Of a DNA stretch of 64,000 nt, positions 7,049 to 16,083 are shown one piece after another; within the stretch, counting starts at the first letter, position 1, and every line of letters starts with the position of its first letter. Made by a program: the position numbers and the translations under genes. The stretch is from JANXQG01 sp963775975 (GTDB lineage Bacteria; Planctomycetota; Planctomycetia; Pirellulales; Thermoguttaceae): NCBI GenBank assembly GCA_963775975.1, contig CAVZKX010000004.1, positions 1 through 64,000 on the forward strand, read 5' to 3'. The notes under the pieces are model-generated. The model saw only the letters and a program-made list of their open reading frames with translations. It was not told the DNA's origin and made no database searches.

Positions 7049-10000
7049 ATGCTCAATTGGATCATCGACTACTCGTTGCGGCACCGCATTGCGGTCATCG
7101 TAACGACGCTGGCGCTGGCCGGGCTCGGAGTCTTTTCGCTCGGGCGTTTGGACATCGACGCCTTTCCCGACGCGACCCCCGCGCAGATTCAGGTCAACAC
7201 GGTCGCGGCCTCGCTGGCCCCCGAAGAAATTGAACGGCAGATCACGCTGCCAGTCGAGCAGGCGATCAGCGGGCTGCCTGGTCTGGAGAACGTCCGCTCG
7301 ATCTCGAAATTCGGCCTCTCGCAGGTCGTCGTCACGTTTCGCGACGGGACCGACATCTACTTCGCCCGGCAACTTGTCAACGAGCGGCTGGGGACGGTGG
7401 AACTTCCCGACGGCATCCCGCGTCCGCAGATGGGACCGGTCTCCACAGGTCTGGGCGAGGTCTTCCATTACGTGCTCACGTATGAGGGCTATGACTTCAC
7501 CAAAGTGAATGCCGAAGAACGCGAGAAGAAACTCACTGCGTTGCGGACGATCCACGATACGGTCGTGAAGCCGCAGCTTCGCGCGGTGCCCGGCGTGGCT
7601 GAAGTGAATAGTTGGGGCGGCTACGAAAAGCAGTACCAGGTCCGCGTTGACCCGAGCCGCCTGGTCAAGCACGGCCTGACGTTCGACCAGGTCACCGAGG
7701 CGGTCCGGGAGAACAACCGCAACGTCGGCGGCGGGAGCATCGCCGTCGGGTCGCAGTCGCTGCTGGTCCACGGCCTGGGTCGGACGACAAGCCTGGAGCA
7801 GATCAGGAGCATTGTCGTCACCGCGAAAAATGGCGCGGCGATTCGCGTGGGCGATGTTGCCGATGTCGAAACCGGCCACGAGATCCGCCTTGGCGCAGTG
7901 ACCGCACAGGGCCGCGGCGAGGCGGTGCTCGGGCTGGGCTTCATGCTCATGGGCGAGAATGGCCACAACGTTACCTGGGCGCTGAAGAATAAGCTGGATG
8001 AGATTCGCGCGTCGTTGCCGCCCGGCGTTTTGATCCAGAGCGTCTACGACCGCACGGAGCTGGTGGACCACGTGATCGACACCGTGCGCAAGAACCTCTT
8101 CGAGGGCGGTCTGCTGGTCATCGCAGTTTTGTTCATATTCCTCGGCAACTTTCGCGCCGGGCTGATCGTCGCGCTGGCGATTCCGCTTTCGATGCTTTTC
8201 GCCTTCTCGGGGATGCTGCGCTTCGGCATTACCGCCAGCCTGCTCAGCCTGGGCGCGATCGATTTCGGCCTGATCGTCGATAGCTCGGTGGTGATGATTG
8301 AGAATTGTGTGCGGCATTTGTCTGTCGCCAAGCGCAACAAACGCAGCAAACTTGAGATCATCCGCGACGCCGCGATTGAGGTCCGCCGGCCGACGATGTT
8401 CGGCGAGTTGATCATCATGATTGTCTACTTGCCGATCCTCGCGCTGGAAGGAGTCGAGGGAAAACTCTTCCGGCCGATGGCGCTTACGGTGATCCTTGCC
8501 CTGGCGGGCTCGATGGTGCTGTCGCTGACGCTGATGCCCGTGCTGGCCAGCCTGATGCTTTTGCGGCGGATTGCCGAGCGGGAGCCATTGGTAGTCCGCA
8601 TCTTGAAGCGGCTCTATGCCCCGGTCTTGCGATTCACCATGCAGCACAAACTGGCCGTGCTCGGTTTCGCCGCGGGGCTGCTGGTGGTCGCCTTTGGGAT
8701 GATTGCACCGCATCTTGGCTCAGAGTTCGTTCCGCGGCTCTCCGAGGGCTCGATCGTGGCCAGCACCGTGCGGCTGGCGGGCGTCAATCTGGACGAAGCG
8801 ATCCGCTGCGACACCCTGATGGAGAAGGCCCTGCTGGCCGCGTTCCCTGACGAGATTCAAAATGTATGGAGCCGCATCGGCACCGCCGAAGTCGCGACGG
8901 ACCCGATGGGAGTCGAGCTTTCCGACCTCTTCATCACGCTCCGGCCGCGCGATCGCTGGAAACGAGCTGCCACGCAGAGCGAGTTGACGGAACTGATCCA
9001 GAAAGAACTCCGCAGCCTGCCGGGCCAACGTGTGGCCATGACGCAGCCGATCGAAATGCGGATGAACGAGATGACTTCGGGCGTTCGCGCCGACGTGGCC
9101 GCGATTCTTTACGGCGACGATTTCAACGTCTTGACGAAGAAAGCCGCCGAGATCGAACAGGTGTTGAAGTCGATTCACGGCGCGGCCGATGTGAGCACCG
9201 AGCAAATCACCGGCCAGCCGGTCCTGCAAATTCGCGTCAAACAGGACGAGCTTGCGCGCTACGGCGTTCCCGCCAAGGCGGTGCTCGATCTGGTCGAGTC
9301 GTTGGGCAGCAAGCGCCTGGGCGATGTCTACGAAGGGCAGTTGCGATTTCCCTTGGTCGTGCGGCTGCCGGAGCGATTCCGGACCAGCCCCGAAGCGATC
9401 GGCGCGATCCTCGTGAGCACGCCGGCCGGGGAGCAGATCCCCTTGGGCCGCCTGGCAACTTTGGAAACCGTTGAAGGGTCGTCGACGATCAAGCGCGACT
9501 GGTATCAACGGCGGATCACCATTTCTGCCAACGTCCGCGGACGTGACATGGGCAATTTCGTGGCCGAGGCTCGAAAGCAAGTAGCCGAGCGCGTGCCGCT
9601 GCCCGGCGGGCGATATCGCGTCGAATGGGGCGGCCAATTCGAGAACCTCCAGCGGGCTGAGCAGCGGCTGTTGATCGTGGTGCCGCTGACGCTGGCGCTG
9701 ATCTTCGGCCTGCTCTATGCGACCTACGGAAACTTGATCGACACTGTGCGGACGTTTGCCGGCGTGCCGCTAGCCTGGGTCGGCGGCATTTTCGCCCTGT
9801 GGGTTCGCGACATGCCGTTTTCCGTCTCGGCCGCCGTCGGATTTATCGCGCTGTCGGGCGTCGCCGTGCTCGACCAGATGCTGCTCGTGACCTATATCCG
9901 CCAATTGCGCGAACAGGGCCTGCCACTGGAACTGGCCGTGGAGAAGGCCGCCATGACTCGCCTGCGGCCCGTGTTGATGACGGCGCTGGTGGCCAGCCTG

Positions 10001-10222
10001 GGGTTCATCCCGATGGCTTTCAACACCGGCATGGGCGCCGAAGTGCAGCGCCCGTTGGCCACAGTGGTAATCGGCGGCGTCTTCAGCGCGATGGTGATGA
10101 GCCTTGTCGTGCTCCGTGTGCTATATATGGTTTTCAGCGGCAGTGACGTGAAGAGGACAGTTCCGATGTACGGCGATCCGGCATTGCTGCGCGAGTACGA
10201 GATGGCGTCGGCAGAGGCATGA
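7049..10222 (+). CDS. HME-family RND heavy-metal efflux pump (CzcA-like)
   Basis: A 1057-residue inner-membrane proton/metal antiporter subunit, full length for the family. It starts LNWIIDYSLRHRIAV in the first transmembrane helix. The helix-4 proton-relay motif is intact: D405, D411 and E418 in IDFGLIVDSSVVMIEN, matching the conserved Asp/Asp/Glu of CzcA/CusA. The porter-domain segment QPIEMRMNEMTSGVRADV resembles CzcA (QPIEMRxNE) more than CusA, so divalent Zn/Co/Cd-type substrates are likelier than Cu/Ag; this is inference. The ribosome site AAGGAG lies just before ATG 7049. The stop overlaps the next gene frame (ATGA at 10219). Confidence 0.95.
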   Translation: MLNWIIDYSLRHRIAVIVTTLALAGLGVFSLGRLDIDAFPDATPAQIQVNTVAASLAPEEIERQITLPVEQAISGLPGLENVRSISKFGLSQVVVTFRDGTDIYFARQLVNERLGTVELPDGIPRPQMGPVSTGLGEVFHYVLTYEGYDFTKVNAEEREKKLTALRTIHDTVVKPQLRAVPGVAEVNSWGGYEKQYQVRVDPSRLVKHGLTFDQVTEAVRENNRNVGGGSIAVGSQSLLVHGLGRTTSLEQIRSIVVTAKNGAAIRVGDVADVETGHEIRLGAVTAQGRGEAVLGLGFMLMGENGHNVTWALKNKLDEIRASLPPGVLIQSVYDRTELVDHVIDTVRKNLFEGGLLVIAVLFIFLGNFRAGLIVALAIPLSMLFAFSGMLRFGITASLLSLGAIDFGLIVDSSVVMIENCVRHLSVAKRNKRSKLEIIRDAAIEVRRPTMFGELIIMIVYLPILALEGVEGKLFRPMALTVILALAGSMVLSLTLMPVLASLMLLRRIAEREPLVVRILKRLYAPVLRFTMQHKLAVLGFAAGLLVVAFGMIAPHLGSEFVPRLSEGSIVASTVRLAGVNLDEAIRCDTLMEKALLAAFPDEIQNVWSRIGTAEVATDPMGVELSDLFITLRPRDRWKRAATQSELTELIQKELRSLPGQRVAMTQPIEMRMNEMTSGVRADVAAILYGDDFNVLTKKAAEIEQVLKSIHGAADVSTEQITGQPVLQIRVKQDELARYGVPAKAVLDLVESLGSKRLGDVYEGQLRFPLVVRLPERFRTSPEAIGAILVSTPAGEQIPLGRLATLETVEGSSTIKRDWYQRRITISANVRGRDMGNFVAEARKQVAERVPLPGGRYRVEWGGQFENLQRAEQRLLIVVPLTLALIFGLLYATYGNLIDTVRTFAGVPLAWVGGIFALWVRDMPFSVSAAVGFIALSGVAVLDQMLLVTYIRQLREQGLPLELAVEKAAMTRLRPVLMTALVASLGFIPMAFNTGMGAEVQRPLATVVIGGVFSAMVMSLVVLRVLYMVFSGSDVKRTVPMYGDPALLREYEMASAEA

Positions 10223-11022
10223 CGCAGGTTATAATGACCTCAAAGTCTATTGCAACGATGCTGCTTACAGAATCTGAATCCGGCGTGGTCCGGCTGACAT
10301 TAAATCGGCCCGAGCGGCGCAACGCGCTCTCGGAAGCCATGCTCTCGGAACTTGGCGCGGCCTTGGAGCGGATTGCCGCCGATCCAACGGCGCGCGTCGT
10401 GGTCCTCGCCGCGGCGGGTCCCGTGTTCTGCGCAGGCCACGATCTGAGCGAGATGGTCGGCCGCTCGAGGGCGGAATACGAATCGCTCTTCGCGCGGTGT
10501 TCGCGTGTTATGCAACAGATCCGCCGGCTGCCGCAGCCTGTAATCGCGCGGGTGCATGGCATGGCAACCGCGGCCGGCTGCCAGCTCGTCGCCACCTGCG
10601 ACATGGCTGTCGCCGCCACGGAGGCCCGCTTCGCCACACCGGGCGTGAAGATCGGTCTGTTTTGCACGACGCCGATGGTGCCCCTAGTGCGTGCCGTGCC
10701 GCCCAAGGTGGCGATGGAAATGCTCCTCACCGGCATCGCGATCAACGCCGAACGGGCATTGGCCACCGGCCTGGTTAACCGTGTCGTGTCGGCCGATCAA
10801 CTCGACGCGGCGATCCGTGAGCTGACCGACGCGATCCTCGCCAGCAGCCCGGCCGTTGTCGCCAAGGGCAAGCAAGCGTTCTACGATCAGCTTGCGCTGG
10901 ACGAAAACGCCGCTTACGAAAAGGCCATGTGCCTGATGACCGAGGCGGCCGGCCAATACGAGGCCCAAGAAGGCATCGCCGCATTCCTTGAGAAGCGCGC
11001 TGCCAACTGGAAACCCGTGTGA
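10219..11022 (+). CDS. enoyl-CoA hydratase/isomerase family protein, ECHDC3-like
   Basis: A crotonase-fold protein of up to 267 residues. The start could be ATG 10219 (overlapping the pump stop), ATG 10234 or ATG 10258; the conserved sequence begins near LLTESESGVVRLTLNRPERRNA. The CoA-binding/oxyanion segment is GPVFCAGHDLSEM and the second oxyanion segment HGMATAAGCQLVATCDMAVA. The closest family I know is ECHDC3, matched by ATPGVKIGLFCTTP and AVPPKVAMEMLLTG. Both catalytic glutamates of classical enoyl-CoA hydratase are replaced: Gln in GCQL and Gly in TPGV. It is therefore unlikely to be an ordinary hydratase. The link to metal efflux may only be positional. Confidence 0.88.
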   Translation: MTQVIMTSKSIATMLLTESESGVVRLTLNRPERRNALSEAMLSELGAALERIAADPTARVVVLAAAGPVFCAGHDLSEMVGRSRAEYESLFARCSRVMQQIRRLPQPVIARVHGMATAAGCQLVATCDMAVAATEARFATPGVKIGLFCTTPMVPLVRAVPPKVAMEMLLTGIAINAERALATGLVNRVVSADQLDAAIRELTDAILASSPAVVAKGKQAFYDQLALDENAAYEKAMCLMTEAAGQYEAQEGIAAFLEKRAANWKPV

Positions 11023-11031
11023 TAACAACCG

Positions 11032-11407
11032 CTAGCTGCCCGGCTTGGCGGCGGGAGGCGTCGGCGGCGCGGGAGCCGCCGGCGGAGCGGGCGCGGCGGG
11101 AGCCGGCGCGGGGGCGCCCTGCCGATGCCGCCGCGGCAGGAGCGGCGGGAGCCGCTGCCGGCGCGGTTGGGGTGGCATCGGCTTTGGGCGCATCCGCCGG
11201 CGCGGGCGTCGCATCGGCTGCCGCGGGCGGGTTCGGGCACCAGGGCGGCGTCTTGCACTTCACGGTAAAGCAGGCTTTGAGCCAGCCGCGAAACGCGCCG
11301 GTCTTGCATTCATCGGCCTGCGCCGCAGAGGTGCATGCGGTAAACGCCTGAATGCCCAAGACCGCGCATAAGCAAATCGCCGCCAGGAACTTCTTGGTTA
11401 TCATCAT
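11032..11407 (-). CDS. small secreted Ala/Pro-rich protein, apparent frameshift
   Basis: ATG 11407 follows AGGAG by 6 bases. The N-terminus MMITKKFLAAICLCAVLGI is a signal peptide, followed by a Cys-containing core (ECKTGAFRGWLKACFTVKCK, then TPPWCPNPP) and a long Ala/Pro/Asp linker. In the original frame the Ala/Pro character collapses into Arg-rich sequence after about 11120 and the frame would run into the crotonase gene. The +1 frame instead continues PAPAPAAPAPPAAPAPP and ends AAKPGS at 11032. A one-base insertion near GGGCGCCCCC (about 11110-11120) is the simplest explanation. Four Cys in the core may form disulfides. Function unknown. Confidence 0.55.
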
Positions 11408-11563
11408 GTTAGTCTCCTCTTTTGCAACGAACCACAAACCATAACTCTAGTCAATAACTGCGCAAGACAGCTATGCGCAGCGACTAGGCATCGCGAGCGC
11501 ACCTTTTGGGCGTTTTTCCATAGAATCTCGCCATCAAAGTCGATTCCACATGGGTAGCAAAGA

Positions 11564-12076
11564 TCATGCCGGATGCTTGCCCGTTTCCCGATTCGGATCG
11601 ACATGGTTCTGCCCTTTTGGGATAACCGTTACGTGCCCGTTGTTTTCCAAAACGGCGAACCGCGCCTCCTCCTCGCACGCGCAGCCGCTGGCCCGCAGCG
11701 CCGCCCGCAGCTCGTGCATCGTCATCTGCACGCTCTTCAGCGCCCGCGGGATGATCTTGCCGTCGTGGACAAGGATTATGGGCCGCCCCTCGATCACGGC
11801 CTCCAGCCATTTGCTGCGATAGGTCAGCCAGCCGACGCCCCAGTTCAAAGCAACCAGAGTCGTGGCCAAGATGAGTCCGCCCGTAATGCTGTTGTCGCCG
11901 CCGTTCATGGCGTTCTGCACGGCGTTGCTGAGGATAAGGAGAAGTACGAGATCGAAAGGCGCCAATTGGCCGACCTGTCGCTTTCCGGTGAACCGCAAGA
12001 GCACCAGCAGGAAGGCATAAACGACGACCGCCCGCACGATGAAATGAGACCAGTGCGGAAGTTCAATAGTCCACAT
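11564..12076 (-). CDS. DUF421 (YetF-like) membrane protein
   Basis: A 170-residue inner-membrane protein. Three N-terminal hydrophobic helices (FIVRAVVVYAFLLVLL, FDLVLLLILSNAVQNAM, GGLILATTLVALNWGVGWL) are followed by a small cytoplasmic domain with the family block EGRPIILVHDGKI and a C-terminal beta region (CACEEEARFAVLENNGHVTV). The motif GKRQVGQLAPFDLVLLL is diagnostic of DUF421. The start ATG 12076 has an AGAGGAG ribosome site. It lies 20 bases after the HPr-like gene on the same strand, so the two are probably co-transcribed. Biochemical role unknown. Confidence 0.88.
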   Translation of the reverse strand: MWTIELPHWSHFIVRAVVVYAFLLVLLRFTGKRQVGQLAPFDLVLLLILSNAVQNAMNGGDNSITGGLILATTLVALNWGVGWLTYRSKWLEAVIEGRPIILVHDGKIIPRALKSVQMTMHELRAALRASGCACEEEARFAVLENNGHVTVIPKGQNHVDPNRETGKHPA

Positions 12077-12096
12077 CGACTGCTTCTCCTCTTGCT

Positions 12097-12378
12097 TCAG
12101 TCCGAATACTCGACCTCGAACTCCACGTCGAACAAATGAACGAGCGCGTCCAATACTTCTTCGGCCTGAGGCCCGCTGGCCGACAGGATAAGCTTCGCGC
12201 CTTGTGCGGCCCCGAGCGACAACAGGTCCAAAATGCTGGCCGCGTCAATGAAATGGTTGCCTCTGCCGATCGTCACCTTGGCATCGTATTTCTTTACCGT
12301 CTTCACGATGATCAACGACGGCCGCGCATGGAGGCCATGTGCGTTGGTGATCGTTACGGTGCGGGTGGAAGATTCCAT
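12097..12378 (-). CDS. HPr family phosphocarrier protein
   Basis: A 93-residue protein, the standard HPr length. The phospho-accepting histidine lies in AHGLHARP (His17). The second conserved region ASILDLLSLGAAQG corresponds to the regulatory-serine segment of HPr, with Ser48 in place. No PTS EI, EII or HPr kinase gene is in the window, so it may serve a regulatory (NPr-like) rather than sugar-transport role; that is inference. The ATG at 12378 is chosen because the open frame upstream of it lacks HPr similarity and runs through a repeat. Confidence 0.88.
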   Translation of the reverse strand: MESSTRTVTITNAHGLHARPSLIIVKTVKKYDAKVTIGRGNHFIDAASILDLLSLGAAQGAKLILSASGPQAEEVLDALVHLFDVEFEVEYSD

Positions 12379-12456
12379 AGTTGGCCCTGCCGAGTTGGAA
12401 TACAAGTCTACCTTACCGGGGAGGCGCGGCAAACTACGCCGCGGCGGCCGTAAGAC

Positions 12457-12497
12457 GGACCTCCAAGTCCGTCCGTGGCGGACGGACTCGGAGGTCC
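12457..12497. repeat. palindromic element, GGACGGACTCGGAGGTCC family
   Basis: Arms 12457-12474 and 12480-12497 are 18 bp with one mismatch and a 5-base loop. The right arm extends into CATCCTACAA, identical to a copy at 42849-42875 and to a half-copy inside a glycosyltransferase gene at 41081-41106. It lies between the HPr gene and the aldo/keto reductase. Confidence 0.8.
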
Positions 12498-12597
12498 ATC
12501 CTACAATGACGCCCGCGCCCCGTTGCTTGCCGCCGATGCCTTCCGCATAATAGACGCTCCTGCCCAATGGAATCGAGCCTCCAGGACCGCAAAAGCC

Positions 12598-13581
<984 letters not shown>

Positions 13582-13652
13582 GAGCCTCCGACTATTTGCG
13601 TGGCGCGGGCGATCGGGTAGATGTCCAGGTGGAAGACCTAGGCAAGCTGCTG

Positions 13653-14408
13653 TTATTTGCAAAAAGCCGCGGATGGATTTGCAGTACCCCGTGGGCACGG
13701 CCTTTGGAGTTTCGGCTCATCCCAGACGATGTTCCAATAAATGAGCGGCAGCCTCTTGCCACTGCGATCGACCGTACGATTCAAACGAAGCGCGCGGCGG
13801 CTCCAAGTGTAGGTGAGCGTCTCGTTGACGGTTTGTCTTCTGGCTGCGGCAGCCGCGCCTTTTTTCGCCAACTCTGCCATCGCGGCGCGGAGGGCCGTCA
13901 ACAGCCCGCCAACCTTGCCCGACCACGCCAAGCGAAGCCACTGTTCATAGGTCTTCCAGCCCTGCGCGGCATCCGCGCCGCGATAGGCGTGCACCGCGTC
14001 GTAGAGATACGCCAGGAGGTGCAGGAAGTCGAGGATCGCCACGAAGCCTGCGGGCAGCAGGTGCATTTCGTAGATCGACCAGTTGTAAGCCTGGCCGTCG
14101 CAGATGCAGCCTTTGCGTGCCGCACGATCCAACCCGCGGCGATGCACTTCGGCCGCCACTTGCCAGCCGAAGACATCGCTGTTTTCCATCGTGGCCACCA
14201 CCGTCCGCACCTGCATCCGCTTGGCCTTGGAGGTCCTACAGCGCTTGGGGCGTTTGCCGCGTCGCTTCTTTCCGCTCTTTTTCCGCGCCTCTTCATGAAT
14301 CGGGCCGCCGAGTGCGTATTCCTGCCCTGCCGATTCGAGCGCTGCCGCAATTCGCTTCGCGACGGCGACAGCATTGCTTGGCGGATTACCTTCGGGCACG
14401 AGCTGCAC
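13653..14408 (-). pseudogene. ISKra4-type transposase remnant
   Basis: A 251-residue frame with the central part of an ISKra4-like transposase: MQVRTVVATMENSDVFGWQV, CICDGQAYNWSI (likely catalytic Asp), FLHLLAYLYDAVHAY and WKTYEQWLRLAWSGKVGGL. Intact members have a longer N-terminal helical region and a C-terminal block around GLPITSxxVES and VKGTEKFW. Here the C-terminus drifts into PKLQRPCPRGTANPSAAFCK, with related sequence in another frame. I judge it a decayed, truncated element. No terminal inverted repeats were found, and its ends are therefore unknown. Confidence 0.6.
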
Positions 14409-14634
14409 ACTCCTTGAGAAACGCCCACGTCGATTCCGGCCAAGGAGCGGGAACAGGATCGGGCAAGCCTACTGTGCGGCGGCTTTGAAGAATGATCGCG
14501 GCCGCCTCGCACGCCGACTTGAGCAACGCTCCTCGCTCTTTATCGGTCAGGGTGCGTAAGCGAATTAGTTCCGCGTCGTCGAGTTCGGCGTGAGCGCGAA
14601 TCAGTTCGTTGGAGATTGGCCGCATCGTGTTCAC
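14386..14634 (-). CDS. small conserved hypothetical protein coupled to carA
   Basis: An 82-residue protein starting at GTG 14634 (its first bases overlap the carA stop as GTGA) or ATG 14625. It reads ISNELIRAHAELDDAELIRL, then RTLTDKERGALL and PAPWPESTWAFLKECA. I recall similar short acidic helical proteins in planctomycetes, without assigned function. The overlap implies translational coupling to carA. Its 3' end overlaps the transposase remnant by 23 bases, so insertion of that element may have trimmed the local context. Confidence 0.5.
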   Translation of the reverse strand: MNTMRPISNELIRAHAELDDAELIRLRTLTDKERGALLKSACEAAAIILQSRRTVGLPDPVPAPWPESTWAFLKECAARARR

Positions 14635-15764
14635 CTCGGCAGCATCTCTCGAAACTGCTGAAACAAATAGCTACTGTCGTGCGGGCCGGCGGAGGCCTCG
14701 GGGTGATACTGCACGCAAAAGGCCGGCAAAGAGCGGTGCCGCAGGCCCTCGATCGTGTCGTCGTTGAGATTCATGTGCGTCACTTCCAACTCCGCCGGCA
14801 GGCTATCGGCCGCGACGGCAAAACCGTGGTTCTGCGTCGTGATCTCCACTCGCTGCGTGGCGTGGTTCATCACCGGTTGGTTCGCCCCGCGATGCCCGAA
14901 CTTGAGCTTGTAGGTCTTCGCCCCGCAGGCCAAGGCCAGCAACTGGTGCCCCAGGCAGATGCCGAATATCGGTTTCTTGCCCAGCAAGTCGCGGATCGTT
15001 TGGTGGGCGTACGTTAGCGGCTCTGGATCGCCGGGCCCGTTCGAGAGAAACACTCCGTCCGGCTCACAGGCCAGAACGTCCGCCGCCGTCGCCGTGCCGG
15101 GCAGAATCGTCACGCGGCAGCCCATATCAAACAGATGCCGGGCGATGTTCCACTTCATGCCATAGTCGAGCGCGACGACGTGCGGGCAGCCCTCGGTAGG
15201 CGGATTCGCGTCGACGTCGCCGGATGGCAGCCGCGTCCACGGGCTGAGTGCCTCTTCCCACTGCTTGCGCGACTCAGGAATGACCTCGCGTACCAGATCG
15301 CGGCCGACCAAGCCCGGACTCGCCTTTGCCTTGGCGATGAGGCTGGCGTCGTCCAGATCGGTCGTCGAAAGCACGCCTTTCATCGCCCCCTGCGTGCGAA
15401 TGCGGCGAACGAGTGCCCGTGTGTCGATGCCCTCCATGCCGACGACGCCGTGCCGTGCAAGATATTCGTGTAGCTCGCCGTCCGCGCGGAAGTTGCTCGC
15501 CCTGCCGCTCAATTCGCGAACGATGAAGCCGGCCAAGTGCGGCTTGTGGCTCTCGACGTCTTCGACATTTACGCCGTAGTTACCGATCTGCGGGTAGGTC
15601 ATCGTCACGATCTGGCCGCGGTAGCTGGGATCGGTGAGGATCTCCTGGTAACCGGTCATCGAGGTGTTGAAGCAGACTTCGCCATCCACTTCACCCGATG
15701 CGCCGAACGCCGCGCCGGTAAAAACTGTGCCGTCTTCCAAAGCGAGTTTTGCGATAGGTCCCAT
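14631..15764 (-). CDS. carA: carbamoyl-phosphate synthase small (glutaminase) subunit
   Basis: A 377-residue glutamine amidotransferase subunit that releases ammonia from glutamine for CarB, feeding arginine and pyrimidine synthesis. The N-terminal CPSase small-chain domain shows GEVCFNTSMTGYQEILTDPSY. The class I amidotransferase domain has the nucleophile elbow GICLGHQ, the block FGHRGANQPV and the His/Glu pair in QYHPEASAGPHDS. ATG 15764 is chosen because the family start (MGPIAKLALEDGTVF) lies there; the open frame upstream crosses a palindrome. carB is not in the window, so the two subunits are unlinked or separated. Confidence 0.97.
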   Translation of the reverse strand: MGPIAKLALEDGTVFTGAAFGASGEVDGEVCFNTSMTGYQEILTDPSYRGQIVTMTYPQIGNYGVNVEDVESHKPHLAGFIVRELSGRASNFRADGELHEYLARHGVVGMEGIDTRALVRRIRTQGAMKGVLSTTDLDDASLIAKAKASPGLVGRDLVREVIPESRKQWEEALSPWTRLPSGDVDANPPTEGCPHVVALDYGMKWNIARHLFDMGCRVTILPGTATAADVLACEPDGVFLSNGPGDPEPLTYAHQTIRDLLGKKPIFGICLGHQLLALACGAKTYKLKFGHRGANQPVMNHATQRVEITTQNHGFAVAADSLPAELEVTHMNLNDDTIEGLRHRSLPAFCVQYHPEASAGPHDSSYLFQQFREMLPR

Positions 15765-15782
15765 AGTCTCCGATTTGCCAGT

Positions 15783-15839
15783 GTATGTCAGGCTTTCCAG
15801 CCCGACTCGAACTTCGTCATGTTGGAAAGCCTGACGTAC
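15783..15839. repeat. palindromic element upstream of carA
   Basis: Arms 15783-15799 and 15823-15839 (17 bp, one mismatch) around a 23-base loop; the right arm reads TGGAAAGCCTGACGTAC. It begins 19 bases upstream of the carA start, in the probable leader. Confidence 0.75.
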
Positions 15840-15901
15840 TTGTCGCCCCTGCGCGCAATGTGTCAAGTCCGAGCGCGATTTAGCCCGATACGTCACTTAA
15901 C

Positions 15902-16004
15902 GGCTGCGGGTCTACGTATAACGGAAGCTCAAAAAGCGGAAGATATACGAGCAGCCAATAGTGAGGGTCCTTGTGCCGGCGAGCATGGACCCTCATTTTT
16001 TTTT
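15902..16004 (+). ncRNA. candidate structured small RNA ending in a terminator
   Basis: Between two minus-strand genes, the plus strand holds a two-part hairpin (15902-15907 with 15951-15956, and 15915-15920 with 15944-15949) followed directly by a Rho-independent terminator. No plus-strand gene precedes it, so the terminator has no obvious coding client. A short noncoding RNA is one reading. No clear promoter was found, and no known RNA family is recognised. Confidence 0.25.
15962..16004 (+). terminator. Rho-independent terminator on the plus strand
   Basis: A 9-bp perfect stem TGAGGGTCC (15962-15970) pairs with GGACCCTCA (15987-15995), and nine T residues follow immediately on the plus strand. 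On the minus strand there is no T-run after the stem, so it is oriented against the neighbouring carA and protease genes. Confidence 0.6.
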
Positions 16005-16083
16005 GCGCTTATCCATTTTAGCTGATCGCGCACATCGAGCATAGGGCCGCGCTTGTCGTCCCGTTTTCTGGCGAACGAGTCGC

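Noticed and set aside
6614..8713. Long minus-strand open frame opposite the RND adaptor and pump
   Set aside because: The plus strand carries clear adaptor and pump domains with good ribosome sites. The antisense product is His/Gln/Arg-rich, has no recognisable motif, and is what GC-rich codon bias produces on the opposite strand.
13653..14408. ISKra4-like frame considered as a functional transposase
   Set aside because: It lacks the expected N- and C-terminal parts and no terminal repeats were found, so it is listed as a remnant.
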